From: Bryobacterales bacterium
Lineage (GTDB): Bacteria > Acidobacteriota > Terriglobia > Bryobacterales > Bryobacteraceae
Direction: 5' to 3'
Assembly (NCBI GenBank): GCA_026954325.1
Contig: JAIXKK010000167.1
Location: 1-41,622 of the forward strand
DNA: 41,622 nucleotides
The notes beneath the pieces were generated by a model, which saw nothing but the letters and a program-made list of their open reading frames with translations, made no database searches and was not told the DNA's origin. Shown here in pieces: positions 1 through 9,775 of this stretch. Positions within the stretch are counted from its first letter, which is position 1; each line of letters starts with the position of its first letter. The translations under genes were made by a program, and so were the position numbers.

Positions 1-988
1 AACTGGGAGTAGCCGGCGGGATCGGCCGGATTCAGCTTCACCACGCGCACGTTCGGGGTTCTCAGAAACCGGTTATTCAGGGAGTGCAGGTAGAGCGGGT
101 CGTTTTCCGCGGCCGCATAGAGTTGGCGGCGGGCCATGAGACGGCCCGTCAGGTTGCCGATGCCCGCGCCGAGTTCGAGCACCACGTCGCCGAGATAGGG
201 ACGCGCGATCCGCGTTATCCAGGACAGGTACTGCGGCGTGCCGCTGAGGTTGTTGAGGAACGCGCGCCCGTAGGGCTGTACGTAGAGATCGTCGACAAGC
301 CAGAAGTGGAGAATCACGCCCAGGGCCTTGAGCCCGTCCTTCCAGCCGATCTTTTTGCCCTCTTCGTAGGTGCGTCCGTGGTAGCTGATGGGCACTTCAT
401 AGATGCGCAGTTTGCGCTTGGCGCTCTTCATGGTGATCTCCGGCTCGAAGCCGAAGCGGTTGGAGCGGATGGGGATGCTCTTCAGAAGATCGGTGCGGAA
501 GACCTTGTAGCAGGTCTCCATGTCGGTGAGTTTGATGTTGGAGAAGATGTTGGAAAGCAGCGTCAGATGCTTGTTGATCATCGAATGCCAGAACGGGAGG
601 ACGCGGGTCTGCACGCCGGCCATGTAGCGGGATCCGAACACGGCGTCGGCGCGGCCGTCGAGGAGGGGACGCAGCAGGACGGGGTATTCGCCCGGATCAT
701 ACTCGAGGTCGGCATCCTGGACGAGGGTGAAATCGCCGCCGGCCTTGGAGATGGCGGTGCGGACAGCGGCGCCCTTGCCTTGATTGACCTCATGGCGAAA
801 AAGACGAATGCGAGGTTCGCTTTCGGCCAGGCGCTGGAGGATCGCCCAGGTGCCGTCGGTAGAGCAGTCATCCACGATGATCAGTTCCCGCCCATGTTTT
901 CCGGCAGCGGGGCGCTCAGGACGAGACTCAAACTACGCTCCACTACGGCCCGCTCATTGTAGACGGGAATCAGGATGGATAGAAGCAT
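1..988 (-). CDS. Family 2 glycosyltransferase fused to a class I SAM methyltransferase (partial, frameshifted)
   Basis: The N-terminus starts LSILIPVYNE, the classic GT2 opening, then a D-A-D nucleotide-sugar site follows near residue 90 (VQDADLEYDPGEY) and the dolichyl-phosphate-mannose-synthase-like block with METCYKVF. From about residue 264 the chain enters a methyltransferase motif I (VLELGAGIGNLTGRL). Such glycosyltransferase/methyltransferase fusions are a known family that probably modifies lipid-linked or surface sugars. The gene runs off the left edge, so its C-terminus is not seen. The first 30 or so codons from the ATG at 988 are in one frame and everything from RELIIVDDCSTDG onward is in another; the switch lies near 890-905 beside a TTTT run. 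The downstream frame has a stop 11 codons into the N-terminal region and no good start, so one indel is the simplest reading. It is either a sequence error or a real lesion. Confidence 0.85.
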
Positions 989-1059
989 GCCAGACCATCA
1001 GTATAATGTGTTCGGGCGGAGGACCGCGCTACCGCGGAGGAGTCCAGAGAGAGGTGAGT

Positions 1060-1107
1060 TGATAGAAAGAAACAGGGCGCGCAGTGCGTGCACTGGCACC
1101 CTGTTTC
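1060..1107 (-). terminator. Hairpin terminator behind the TonB receptor gene
   Basis: Read on the minus strand, a perfect 9-bp stem GAAACAGGG/CCCTGTTTC (1099-1107 with 1069-1077) encloses a second perfect 6-bp stem CAGTGC/GCACTG with a 2-base loop, and is followed by TTTCTATCA. It lies between the receptor stop at 1150 and the glycosyltransferase start at 988, so it should end the receptor transcript and insulate the next gene. The T-tract is interrupted, which lowers certainty. Confidence 0.7.
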
Positions 1108-1149
1108 CGGTAAAGGCGAAATACTTCCAAGAAGCGCTGCCGGCAGCGC

Positions 1150-4100
1150 TTAGAAAACCAGCCGAAGAGTGTACTGTACCTCACGGCCGTAGTTGCCGCC
1201 GGCAACCCCGGTGCTCTTGCCGAAGGTGGAACTGGTCACGTCCGTGTTCGGATCGCTCGGCATGAACACGTTGGGCAGATTGAAGAACTCGAAGCGGGTC
1301 TCGAGCTTCAGACGCTCCGTGATGGGAAAGTACTTCACCAGAGTGCTGTCCAGACTCCAGAAGCCAAAGCCGCGCAAATCGCCGTAGTACCAGGGGTTGG
1401 TGCGCGGAGTGTACGCTGCCGCCTGGGAGAACTTCGAGGTGTCGAAGTACTGGCTCCTTGTGGGATTGGAGATTGACGGACTGTCGGCCGGAGCGTTCAT
1501 CTGGCCGAATGTGAGCAGCCCACCCTGGTTCCACATCAAGATGTGGCTGGTGGCCCAACCGCCGACGAGCAGATCCACGGCGCGGTTCGCGTTCTTCAGC
1601 AATGCGCGCCCGCGGCCAATGGGAAGCTCCCATGTGCCTGCCATGCGGATGGTGTGCCTCGGGTTGCGCATGTCGATCAAGGTCTTGTCATTCGCATACA
1701 TGGCGGGTTGGTTGAACCAGTTCGATTTCGACTCGTGGTTGTAGTTGTAACCAAGCGTCATGCTGAGGCCTTGCGCGAACCGGCGGTCGACCTTGATCTG
1801 GAGCGCCTTGTAACGCTCGGAGATGCCAGGCTCGAACTGCTGGTTCAGCGACCCGGGGTATTGCGGATAGGGCCGGAGAAGCGTAGCGACCGAGACGGTC
1901 TTCTGGTTTCGCAGGCTGCCCGGCATCTTATTCGCCGGCAGCAGTTGGTAGAACGGGTTCGGCACGGCGGCATCCATGGCGCCCTTGTACGTATAGTAAA
2001 GCTGGGGATCGATCTGGTTGAGGTCGTAACCGTAGTTTCCACCCCACATGCTGTCCCCGAGCTGGTTATGCCCGTAGTTCATGAAGAAAGTGGAGTCGGT
2101 CATGAGATTCCAGGGCAACTGGCGCTGGTAGGAGATGGTGACGCGGTCGTTGATCGGCCGCTTCAGGTTTTGATTGAACCAGGACGGGTTATTCCCCAGG
2201 TCCTGATAGCGCCCGTAGCCTTGGCCAATTGGGGTGAGGAGGGGGTTCGTCGACGGGAACGGATCGCTGACCAGCGTCTGGGGCACGCCCTGGACGGGAC
2301 CTAAAACGTTGGTTGCCTGCGAAAAACCGTTCGTCGGAATCGAGCCCAGGCCTTCGGTCCAGGCGCCCTTCATCGGGACGGCGTAGCGCGCGTAGCCGAA
2401 GCGCAGGGCGCTCTTGTCGTTGAGCCGGATGGCGATGCCCGCGCGGGGCAGGAAGTTGTTCAGGTTCTTGTAAGCGCGCGGATTGGAACTGTCGGTGAAC
2501 ATCCAGGCGCCGTTGTACTTGTAATTCACCTTCGCAATCGACGTGACCTGGGAGGGCATGGTGACCCCGCCCTGCAACTCCGGGATCGGGTTGGACAGGT
2601 CAAGGAACCGGGAGAACATGTACTGGTCATCCTTTGGGGCTTGCTCGGTCTCCCAGCGCAGGCCCAGGTTCAGGATGCCTACCGCCAGCGTCGTCCTGGA
2701 AAAAGAGGCCCCACTGGGAGTATCCGTTGTGAAACATGGGGTTGATCTGGGCGTTTCCACCGTTGAGGGTGCCGAGCAGGGCGGAGGCGTACATATTCCC
2801 ACTCAGGCTTTGGTTGAAGTTAATGAAGGTGTTGCCGGTATCCACCGCGTTGAAGGCGAGGTTACCCACCGCCGGCAGTCCGTTGTAGTCGTAGCTGTAG
2901 CGCAACTGCCAGCCGGCTTTCATGTGATGCTTGCCCATGTCGTGCGTCACGGCCACGCTGGGGGTATGGCTGCGGCCGCGCACTTGCCACCAACTGCCCA
3001 GGCCGGCGGTATAGCCGCCGTTACCCGAGAAACTGATGGAGGGGTAATAGATACCCGGCAGATTCTGCAACACGGGCTTGTACCAACCGGTGGGGAAGAG
3101 ATTAGCCCATGCGGACGCCCCAACCTTTGCCCAGTCAGAGTCATATTCGTCTTCCAGGTAAATCGCTCCGTAACGGAAATCAATAGTGGTGTTGGGCGAA
3201 GCAATGTACAGCACGTCCGCCGCCGCGTTGAGGGCGTCCATGATGCCGCCGTTATCGGACCGCACCGCAATGGTGCCGCCCCAGTTCGGGTTGTCGAGTC
3301 GCGTCTGGTACTTCGAGTAGCGGGCGTACATGCGCCATTTGTCGTTGATGTTGTAATCCACGCGCTCGGAGATGTTCCAGTAGTGGAGCCACCAGTAGTA
3401 GGAATTCTTGCGGTTGTTGATGCCGGTGAGGTCGTCACCCGGGCCGTTCGTCTTTGGAAGGTCACCGATGATCTTCCGGCCGGTGGGATCCATCCGCGAC
3501 TGCGGCAGAATGTTGCCCGGGAACGGGGTTCGCGTCGCTATGGCGGTAGCCGGGTCGTACTGCGTCGTGAACGGATCGTAAATGGCGCGCAGCCCGCCGG
3601 TATTGGTAAGGGACCGCGAGAAATCGCCTGCCCGCTCGAGATCCGTCGGAAGCGTAACTTCGTTGTACTGCGGCTGGGTGCTCTTCCACTGCTCATAGCT
3701 GAAGTAGCTGAAAAGTTTGTTCTTGAGAATCGGGTTGCCGAGCGTGCCGCCCCAGTTATGGTTTCTTACGGTACTGGCAGTACGGGTGATGCGGTTTTGG
3801 AGGGCATTAAAATAGGGGTTGCGTCCGAAGTAGTAACCGCTGCCGTGAAACTCGTTGGTTCCGGACTTCATGGAGAGGTTCAGAGTGCCGCCGGCGCTGA
3901 AACCGAACTCGGCATCGACCGCGTTCTGCTGCACCTGGACTTCCTGGACGGCGTCCATGGAGGCGTTGTAAGACCCGCGGGCCGCGTACCCCAGAGGCAC
4001 GCCATCGAGCAACTGGTCGTTCTTGCCGCCCGTGTTTCCCCCGACATCCATTCCGGAGTTCGACCACATATAGAACGGGTTGCGGTGGGAGACGTCCCAA

Positions 4101-4612
4101 TAGCGGTTGATCACCGCGGGGTTCAACAAGGCCAGCGTAAAGGGATTGCGCGCCAGCACCGGCAAGTCCTTGAGCAATTGTCCGGTGACCATCGTGGTCA
4201 TGGTCGCCGAATTGAATTGAACCGAAGATACCTGTCCGGTAACCGTCACCGTTTCCGCCACTCCGCCTACCACCAGTTGCGCGTCCGCGGTCACGTCACC
4301 ACGTGTTTGCACGGTGATGTTTTCCTGCACAAAACGTTGAAACCCCGAGGCTTCCACTGTCAGGGAGTATGTCCCTGGAGCGACAAAGTCGAACAGGTAT
4401 GCGCCGTTTGAATCCGTCTCTCTGGCCGACTCCACGCCGGTGTTGACGTTTCTCAACGTAACCTTGGCGCCGGCGATCTTGGCTTGGGATGGATCCGAAA
4501 CGCTTCCCTGGACTCTGGCGCGAATATCCTGGCCGGCGGCCAAACCGGCGAACACCGACGCGATGCCGGCGAGCCAACATACGCGAAGAAGATGACTCCA
4601 ATTAGATTTCAT
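1150..4612 (-). CDS. TonB-dependent receptor with carboxypeptidase-regulatory-like domain (Oar-like), frameshifted
   Basis: This is an outer-membrane receptor of about 1,150 residues if the frame is repaired. A signal peptide (MKSNWSHLLRVCWLAGIASV..., cleaved about at GLAAGQD) precedes a carboxypeptidase-regulatory-like beta-sandwich (residues about 28-110, with GAKVTLRN and GTYSLTVEASGF), a plug domain (DGVPLGYAARG region) and a long beta-barrel ending in YTLRLVF with the terminal aromatic residue expected for outer-membrane insertion. These proteins are common in Acidobacteria and are thought to import glycans or metal chelates; the substrate cannot be told here. The reading frame breaks near 2690: one frame carries LFFQDD, another resumes VGILNLGLRWE, which normally follow each other within a few residues. 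I chose the ATG at 4612; an in-frame ATG at 4618 is equally possible. A hairpin terminator follows. Confidence 0.9.
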
Positions 4613-4630
4613 ATACATTTTCCCGTACAA

Positions 4631-5116
4631 ACCAATGAAGATCGGGTTGAAGGCCCTTTATGGTCCTGTTCCGAGCGGTGAAGGTTGCCCAAACGAGTTC
4701 CTTCGTAACCAGTACTGCAACAAAGTGTTCGCCGGGGTGCTACGGTCTCAGGACTGAAGTAGTCCGCTTCAAAGTTCGTGAGCGGCTATTCACACAACGT
4801 TACCGATAATGTGAGTTCAGCTGAGTTCAGCCACGCCGCACGCACCGGCTTGCGGTTTGCAAGCAGTACATAACAGTAGTGTTTCCTCTCCTCTTTCTGC
4901 ACCAACCATACCAGACTAAAAGGAGCGGCTGATTCTAAAGACCTCTAACCCTAGATGCAATCATGCACAAATGTTGCGAAAAAGTCAATGATATTTCTTG
5001 AAAGTAACATTGGCTGCGCGAGGAGGTCCTGTTTTCCTGGCCGTGGAACATAGGATGCTAAATTGGGACCAGACTGGCCGGAGCGGACTTAGCTTAGTAC
5101 GGGTGCATCAGGCACC
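4631..5116. other. Intergenic region between divergent TonB receptor and ATPase genes
   Basis: About 490 bases without a convincing gene. It must hold the promoters of the two divergent genes, but I could not pick a confident -35/-10 pair. The only structure I see is the tandem 10-mer listed separately. Confidence 0.5.
4812..4831. repeat. Tandem 10-mer TGAGTTCAGC x2
   Basis: TGAGTTCAGC occurs twice head to tail about 200 bases upstream of the TonB receptor start. One helical turn of spacing between direct repeats would suit a regulator binding site, but two copies alone are weak evidence. Confidence 0.35.
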
Positions 5117-5122
5117 GGAGGG
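5117..5122 (+). promoter_or_regulatory. Ribosome binding site that fixes a TTG start
   Basis: GGAGGG ends 8 bases before the TTG at 5131. No ATG or GTG in the ATPase frame has a comparable site, so the rare TTG is the likely start. Confidence 0.6.
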
Positions 5123-5130
5123 ACATCACA

Positions 5131-6966
5131 TTGGACAGCCCCAGGGCGTTGAAGGAGCAGCGTATTGCCATTCTTGCCGCTTGTGCGATAACAGTCCACT
5201 TGGCCATGCGCTACGTGTTCGGCGTGGCGGCGCCTTGGTCTTCACCGCCGCTATGGGCGACGCTTGCCGCCAGTATTCTTCTTCTCGGGGACCTGGGAAG
5301 GAAACTGCTTTCCTGGCAAATCAGCTCCGACCTGCTGGCGGGTGTTTCGATTGTGGCGAGCGCACTGTTGGGGGAGTACCTGGTGGGGGCGATTATCGTT
5401 TTGATGCTCTCCGGAGGCGCCGCGTTGGAGCGCTACGCCACGGCGCGCGCGTCGGCGGTTCTCGATGCCCTGGCCCGGCGCATGCCTCAGATCGCCCACC
5501 GCCGCGCGCCGCATGGCGTCGAGGACGTGGCCGTTGGGGAGGTGGGACCCGGTGACTTGCTGGTTGTCTACCCGCATGAAATCTGCCCGGCCGACGGCGT
5601 GGTCACGAGCGGACACGGCACGATGGACGAATCCTACCTGACGGGGGAGCCATTTCTGATTTCCAAAGCGCCCGGGGCCGCGGTTCTTTCCGGCGCCGTG
5701 AACGGGGAGATGCCGCTCGAAATCACCACCACGCGGAAACCGCGGGATTCGCGCTATGCGCAGATCATGCGGGTGATGGAGGAAAACGAAGATCGCAAAC
5801 CGAAAATGCGCCGTCTGGCGGACCGGATCGGGGCCTGGTATACGCCGCTTGCCTTGTCCATGGCCGCGCTGGGGTGGGCTGTCAGCGGAGACCCGCTGCG
5901 GTTTCTTTCGGTGGTGGTAATCGCCACCCCGTGTCCATTGCTGATCGCTATCCCGGTGGCCGTGGTGGGCGCGATATCGCTGAGCGCGCGCCGGGGGATT
6001 GTCATCAAGAACCCGGCGGCGCTCGAACTGGTGGGAGATTGCCGGATCTGGATTTTCGATAAGACCGGCACGCTGACCTATGGGCGCCCGGTGCTCACCG
6101 CCATTGACACGGCTCCGGGTGTTGAGGAGCGCGAAGTGCTGCAACTGGCGGCAAGCCTGGAACTGTATTCCAAACATCCGCTGGCGAACGCCATCCGCAA
6201 GGCGGCCGAGCAGAGGGGATTGGGTCCTTCGCCGGTCATCTCGCTCAGCGAGAAACCCGGCGAGGGGCTGCGCGGCCTTGTCGACGGCCGCGCTGTCGTG
6301 ATTACCGGAAGGCAGCATACCGCCGCGTGGGAGGCGCGGCTTCCTCCGCAGGAGGGCGGGCTCGAGTGCATCGTTTTGCTCGATGGAGATTATGCCGCCA
6401 CCATGCGTTTCCGCGACGAACCGCGCGCCGACAGCCGCTCCTTTATTGCTCACCTCAGCCGTCGCCACCGGGCGGCGCGCCTGATTCTGCTCTCCGGCGA
6501 CCGGGCCTCGGAAGCCGAGTGCCTGGCGCGCGCGGTGGGAATCGAGAAAGTCTACGCATCGAAGAGTCCGGAGGAGAAGGTGGAGGTGGTGTTGCAGGAG
6601 ACGGCAACGGCCCCGACGCTGTATGTGGGTGACGGCATCAACGATGCGCCGGCAATGCGCGTGGCCACGGTTGGGGTGACGCTGGGAACGCATAGCGACA
6701 TCACCGCCGAGGCGGGCGATGCGGTGGTGCTGGAAGCGACTCTTCAGAAAGTGGACGAACTGGTTCACATCGGAGGGCGCATGCGGGTGATTGCCCTGCA
6801 AAGCGCGCTCGGCGGCATGGCCTTGAGCATGGCTGGAATGGTGCTGGCCGTGATCGGGCAGCTTCCTCCGATCGGGGGAGCGGTGGCGCAGGAAGTGATC
6901 GACCTGGCAGCCGTGCTCAACGCGCTGCGAGTGGCTTTTCCCAGGGAAGAATTGAGCGATTTCTGA
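5131..6966 (+). CDS. Heavy-metal-translocating P1B-type ATPase with TPC motif
   Basis: A 611-residue inner-membrane pump driven by ATP. It has the actuator motif TGEP (about residue 171), the membrane metal-site motif T-P-C-P (residues 266-269), the phosphorylated Asp in DKTGTLT (D310), the P1B-specific HP dipeptide in SKHPLANAI, and the hinge GDGINDAP (residues 500-507). There is no N-terminal heavy-metal-associated domain and no CXXC, and no C-terminal hemerythrin domain. The usual CPC or SPC is replaced by TPC; TPC pumps have been grouped with P1B-5 (nickel/iron) enzymes, so nickel or iron export is possible, but the ion is not established. No metal regulator or chaperone lies beside it. 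The family and frame are clear; the substrate is inference. Confidence 0.93.
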   Translation: MDSPRALKEQRIAILAACAITVHLAMRYVFGVAAPWSSPPLWATLAASILLLGDLGRKLLSWQISSDLLAGVSIVASALLGEYLVGAIIVLMLSGGAALERYATARASAVLDALARRMPQIAHRRAPHGVEDVAVGEVGPGDLLVVYPHEICPADGVVTSGHGTMDESYLTGEPFLISKAPGAAVLSGAVNGEMPLEITTTRKPRDSRYAQIMRVMEENEDRKPKMRRLADRIGAWYTPLALSMAALGWAVSGDPLRFLSVVVIATPCPLLIAIPVAVVGAISLSARRGIVIKNPAALELVGDCRIWIFDKTGTLTYGRPVLTAIDTAPGVEEREVLQLAASLELYSKHPLANAIRKAAEQRGLGPSPVISLSEKPGEGLRGLVDGRAVVITGRQHTAAWEARLPPQEGGLECIVLLDGDYAATMRFRDEPRADSRSFIAHLSRRHRAARLILLSGDRASEAECLARAVGIEKVYASKSPEEKVEVVLQETATAPTLYVGDGINDAPAMRVATVGVTLGTHSDITAEAGDAVVLEATLQKVDELVHIGGRMRVIALQSALGGMALSMAGMVLAVIGQLPPIGGAVAQEVIDLAAVLNALRVAFPREELSDF

Positions 6967-7168
6967 GGGAAAGCCGCGCCTCTGGGAATAGAAATGGCCA
7001 GCCGGCGGCGAACCGAGCGGTTGCGGGGGAGGTGGAACTCAATTCGCTTAATTTAGAGATAGCGCAAAAACGTAAAAGGGTCAAGTTGTTTGGAACAAAA
7101 AGGCATACAATTGTTTTGCGAATGGGGCTCGTGGAGGGTGTCTTGCGCCAGCGAGCACTTGCTCGCCG

Positions 7169-7177
7169 TGGTATACT
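7169..7177 (+). promoter_or_regulatory. Extended -10 promoter for tRNA-His
   Basis: TGGTATACT matches the extended -10 pattern TGnTATAAT and sits 12 bases before the tRNA, giving a short leader. No good -35 is present at 17 bases; instead a perfect inverted repeat GCGAGC-actt-GCTCGC (7151-7166) lies over that position. Confidence 0.5.
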
Positions 7178-7189
7178 GTGATTGTTCAC

Positions 7190-7266
7190 GGTGGGTATAG
7201 CTCAGCCGGTAGAGCGCTGGATTGTGGTTCCAGATGTCGTGGGTTCAAATCCCACTACCCACCCCA
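7190..7266 (+). tRNA. tRNA-His (anticodon GTG)
   Basis: The cloverleaf is complete: acceptor GTGGGTA/TACCCAC (7191-7197 with 7256-7262), D stem GCTC/GAGC, anticodon stem CTGGA/TCCAG with loop TTGTGGT and anticodon GTG at 7224-7226, and T stem GTGGG/CCCAC with loop TTCAAAT. The extra 5' G at 7190 opposite discriminator C at 7263 is the hallmark of tRNA-His. The 3' CCA (7264-7266) is encoded. The gene converges with fliJ, which ends only 9 bases beyond. Confidence 0.97.
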
Positions 7267-7274
7267 AGCCCTTC

Positions 7275-7724
7275 CTATTCCACGCTATCCTCCGGCGGAG
7301 CCCATTTGGCCAGATAGAGTTCTCCGGCCTCGGCTTCCGATTCGGCCATGGCGGAGCGCTTCCACTCGGTGAAGCGGCGCGTCCGGAGTTTTTCGAGCAG
7401 CCGGAATTCGCGCGATGCTTCGAGGAACGCCTTTTGCTGCGCGCCGATGGCGGCGGCAAGACGCGCGGCTTCGCCCTCGAGTTTGTGCCGTTGGCGATCG
7501 ACCGAGTGGCGGTAGGCTTCGAGAGCGGCGAGATCGGCGGCGCTGATGGCGGAGCTGGACAGCACGAGTTCGCGCGACTCGCGCCAGGCTTTCTGCAAGT
7601 CGGATATTGCGGAGGTTAACTCCTGCCCGCGGACTTCGAGCGCGGCAAGGCGAGCCTGTTCCATGTCCATTTTCCGGCGGCGCCACTCGAAAGCCGTTTG
7701 CAGTTGGAAGTGGAACCGCTTCAT
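7275..7724 (-). CDS. fliJ: Flagellar export chaperone FliJ
   Basis: A 149-residue, almost wholly alpha-helical, charged coiled-coil protein starting MKRFHFQLQTAFEWRRRK, the typical FliJ opening. FliJ is the stalk-like subunit of the flagellar type III export ATPase and links FliI to the export gate. Its ATG overlaps the fliI stop by four bases (ATGA), which indicates translational coupling and fixes the start. Sequence conservation in FliJ is low, so the call leans on the position directly after fliI. It is the last gene of the operon. Confidence 0.85.
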   Translation of the reverse strand: MKRFHFQLQTAFEWRRRKMDMEQARLAALEVRGQELTSAISDLQKAWRESRELVLSSSAISAADLAALEAYRHSVDRQRHKLEGEAARLAAAIGAQQKAFLEASREFRLLEKLRTRRFTEWKRSAMAESEAEAGELYLAKWAPPEDSVE

Positions 7725-9043
7725 AGGGTAAGGGCGGCAGCCAGCTTCTCGAGCCGGGTGAGGGTTTCCGCGCCAGTGCTCTTCAGGTGGGAATCCTGCT
7801 TGAGGAAATCTTCCAACTCCTGGCGAACGCGGATTGCGGCGTCGAGCTTGGCGTTGGAGCCGGCAGTGTATGCGCCGAGGAGGATGAGGTCCTGGGCGCG
7901 CTGGTAGGCCGCCATCGCCTCCCTCACTTTTTGGGACCAGACCTTCTGGCCGGGCGTAGCCACCTGGGAGGCGAGGCGGCTGACCGACTGAAGCACGTCG
8001 ATGGCGGGGTAATGCCCGGCGGCCCCCAATTCGCGCGAGAGGATAATATGGCCGTCGAGAATGGCCCGCACGGCGTCGCAAACCGGTTCGTTGAAGTCAT
8101 CTCCCTCGACAAGAACCGTAAAGAAACCGGTGATGGAGCCCCTGGCAAACCGTCCCGCGCGTTCAAAGATTTTCGGGAGCATGTTGAAAACCGACGGGGT
8201 GTACCCCTTTTGGCCCGGAGGCTCTCCGGCGGCGAGGCCGATCTCGCGCTGCGCCATGGCTAGCCGGGTGACGGAATCCATCACCAGAAGCACATCAGCG
8301 CCCTGGTCGCGAAAGTATTCGGATATGGCGAGGGCGAGGAAGCAGGCGCGCACCCGGAGCGGCGCCGGGCGGTCGCTGGTCGCGACCACGACCACCGACC
8401 GGGCGAGGCCCTCCGGCCCTAGTTCCTCTTCAAGAAATCCGCGTACCTCGCGGTTGCGTTCTCCGATCAGCGCGATGACGGAGACGTCGGCGAAGTTGTT
8501 GCGGGACATGGAGCCGAGGAGGGTGCTTTTCCCCACGCCGCTGCCGCCGAACAGGCCGATCCGCTGTCCCTTGCCGCAGGGGAGAAGGCTGTCAATGGCG
8601 CGAATGCCGGTGACGAGGGGATCGCGGATGGGCTCGCGCTCGAGGGGTCCGGGAGGAGCCGTGTAGAGGTCGTAGCCTGCCTCGGCAGCCACGGGCCCCT
8701 TGCCGTCGAGCGGCTTCCCGAACCCGTCGAGGACGCGGCCAAGCAGCGCCTTTCCCACCGCGGCCTTGGCCTCTTCGCCGCGGGCTACGATCTTGTCCCC
8801 CAATTGCAGCCCGTCGATCTCTTCGAGAGGCATCGAAAGGACCTTTCCGTTGCGGAATCCGATGACCTGAACGCGGACGGTCCGGCCGGAGGAAGTGAGG
8901 ACTTCGCAGAAATCGCCAATTGCCGCGGCCGGGCCGGAAGACTCCACCAGGAGGCCGGCCAGCGCGGTCACAGTGCCCAGCCGGCGGATGGCGGGAGAGC
9001 GCTCCACAATGTCGAAATAAGGGGTGAGATCAACGGATGGCAT
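7721..9043 (-). CDS. fliI: Flagellum-specific ATP synthase FliI
   Basis: The 440-residue length matches FliI. A Walker A loop GGSGVGKST sits at about residues 164-172 and the Walker B strand VLLVMDSVTR at about 248-257, followed by the family segment AAGEPPGQKGYTPSVF. FliI is the hexameric cytoplasmic ATPase that unfolds and delivers flagellar subunits to the export gate. It lies 12 bases behind fliH and overlaps fliJ by four bases, the usual order. It is related to type III secretion ATPases, but the neighbours are all flagellar. Confidence 0.97.
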   Translation of the reverse strand: MPSVDLTPYFDIVERSPAIRRLGTVTALAGLLVESSGPAAAIGDFCEVLTSSGRTVRVQVIGFRNGKVLSMPLEEIDGLQLGDKIVARGEEAKAAVGKALLGRVLDGFGKPLDGKGPVAAEAGYDLYTAPPGPLEREPIRDPLVTGIRAIDSLLPCGKGQRIGLFGGSGVGKSTLLGSMSRNNFADVSVIALIGERNREVRGFLEEELGPEGLARSVVVVATSDRPAPLRVRACFLALAISEYFRDQGADVLLVMDSVTRLAMAQREIGLAAGEPPGQKGYTPSVFNMLPKIFERAGRFARGSITGFFTVLVEGDDFNEPVCDAVRAILDGHIILSRELGAAGHYPAIDVLQSVSRLASQVATPGQKVWSQKVREAMAAYQRAQDLILLGAYTAGSNAKLDAAIRVRQELEDFLKQDSHLKSTGAETLTRLEKLAAALTL

Positions 9044-9055
9044 GGTGTGGGCGCC

Positions 9056-9775
9056 TCATTTCTCCATCGGGCGGCGCATCAGATCGGCAAAGCCGCGCTC
9101 GATTTCCTCGAGCTGGGTGTCAATCGACGCATCGAGTTGGCCGCGCTGTGTTTCGAACACCACGGCGCCGCGTTCGAGCGCGGGATCGGCGGTAACCTCG
9201 ACGCGGTGCGGACTGCCGATGCGATCGAGGCAGGCGGCAACCAGCGGGGCATCTTCCGGCCTCACCCGGACGCGGTGGGTTTCACGCAGGTCCACGCGGT
9301 CAAGGGCCGCCTTGACAAGGCCGAGCAGCGCCTCGCCATCGACCGTGAGTTCGCGGCGCAGAATGCGGCGGGCCATGGCAAGGCTGAGCTTGACGACATC
9401 CTCCTCGCACTCCCTCCTCATGCGGGAACGCGCCCCCGCCATCTCCGCCGCGCTTCTCGACGTATTCTCGACGGCATCCCGCCATTTTGCCGCCGCCGCG
9501 GCTTCGCCTTCCTTGAAGCCGGCCTGTCTTGCCTTCTGCTCACGTACCGGGAGTTGCTGCTCGATCTCCACCAGGCGGGTTTCGAGGGCGCGGAACTCGT
9601 CCCAACTGGGGCCGCGGGGCTCAGACTTCGAAGGCGGTTCGGGATTTTCGGATGGGGGCCGTTCGGGAGCGGAAAACAGATCGCTGTCCGGCGGGCGAGG
9701 CGGGCTTCCGGCCGGCCGCCATGTCATGGGGACGGCGGCGGAAAGCTGGCCGGGCTGAAGAATTCTAGACGACAT
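9056..9775 (-). CDS. fliH: Flagellar assembly protein FliH
   Basis: A 239-residue protein with a Pro-rich, probably disordered N-terminus (residues 15-58), a Glu/Arg/Ala-rich helical middle, and a C-terminal FliH/V-ATPase-E-like domain with VKLSLAMARRILRREL and VRVRPEDAPLV. FliH binds FliI and regulates its ATPase and docking. Its start overlaps the fliG end by 11 bases and it is followed by fliI, which supports the assignment in a poorly conserved family. Confidence 0.88.
   Translation of the reverse strand: MSSRILQPGQLSAAVPMTWRPAGSPPRPPDSDLFSAPERPPSENPEPPSKSEPRGPSWDEFRALETRLVEIEQQLPVREQKARQAGFKEGEAAAAAKWRDAVENTSRSAAEMAGARSRMRRECEEDVVKLSLAMARRILRRELTVDGEALLGLVKAALDRVDLRETHRVRVRPEDAPLVAACLDRIGSPHRVEVTADPALERGAVVFETQRGQLDASIDTQLEEIERGFADLMRRPMEK

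Noticed and set aside
84..962. A 292-codon open frame on plus
   Set aside because: It mirrors the glycosyltransferase gene on minus, which shows clear family motifs; the plus frame has none.
1150..2802. Two separate TonB receptor genes
   Set aside because: The second part begins in mid-barrel without signal peptide or plug and continues the first exactly, so it is one gene with a shift.
2543..4411. A 622-codon open frame on plus opposite the TonB receptor
   Set aside because: It has no domain pattern and results from GC-rich codon use on the other strand.
5251..6801. A 516-codon open frame opposite the P-type ATPase
   Set aside because: His/Arg-rich shadow without motifs; the ATPase motifs on plus are complete.
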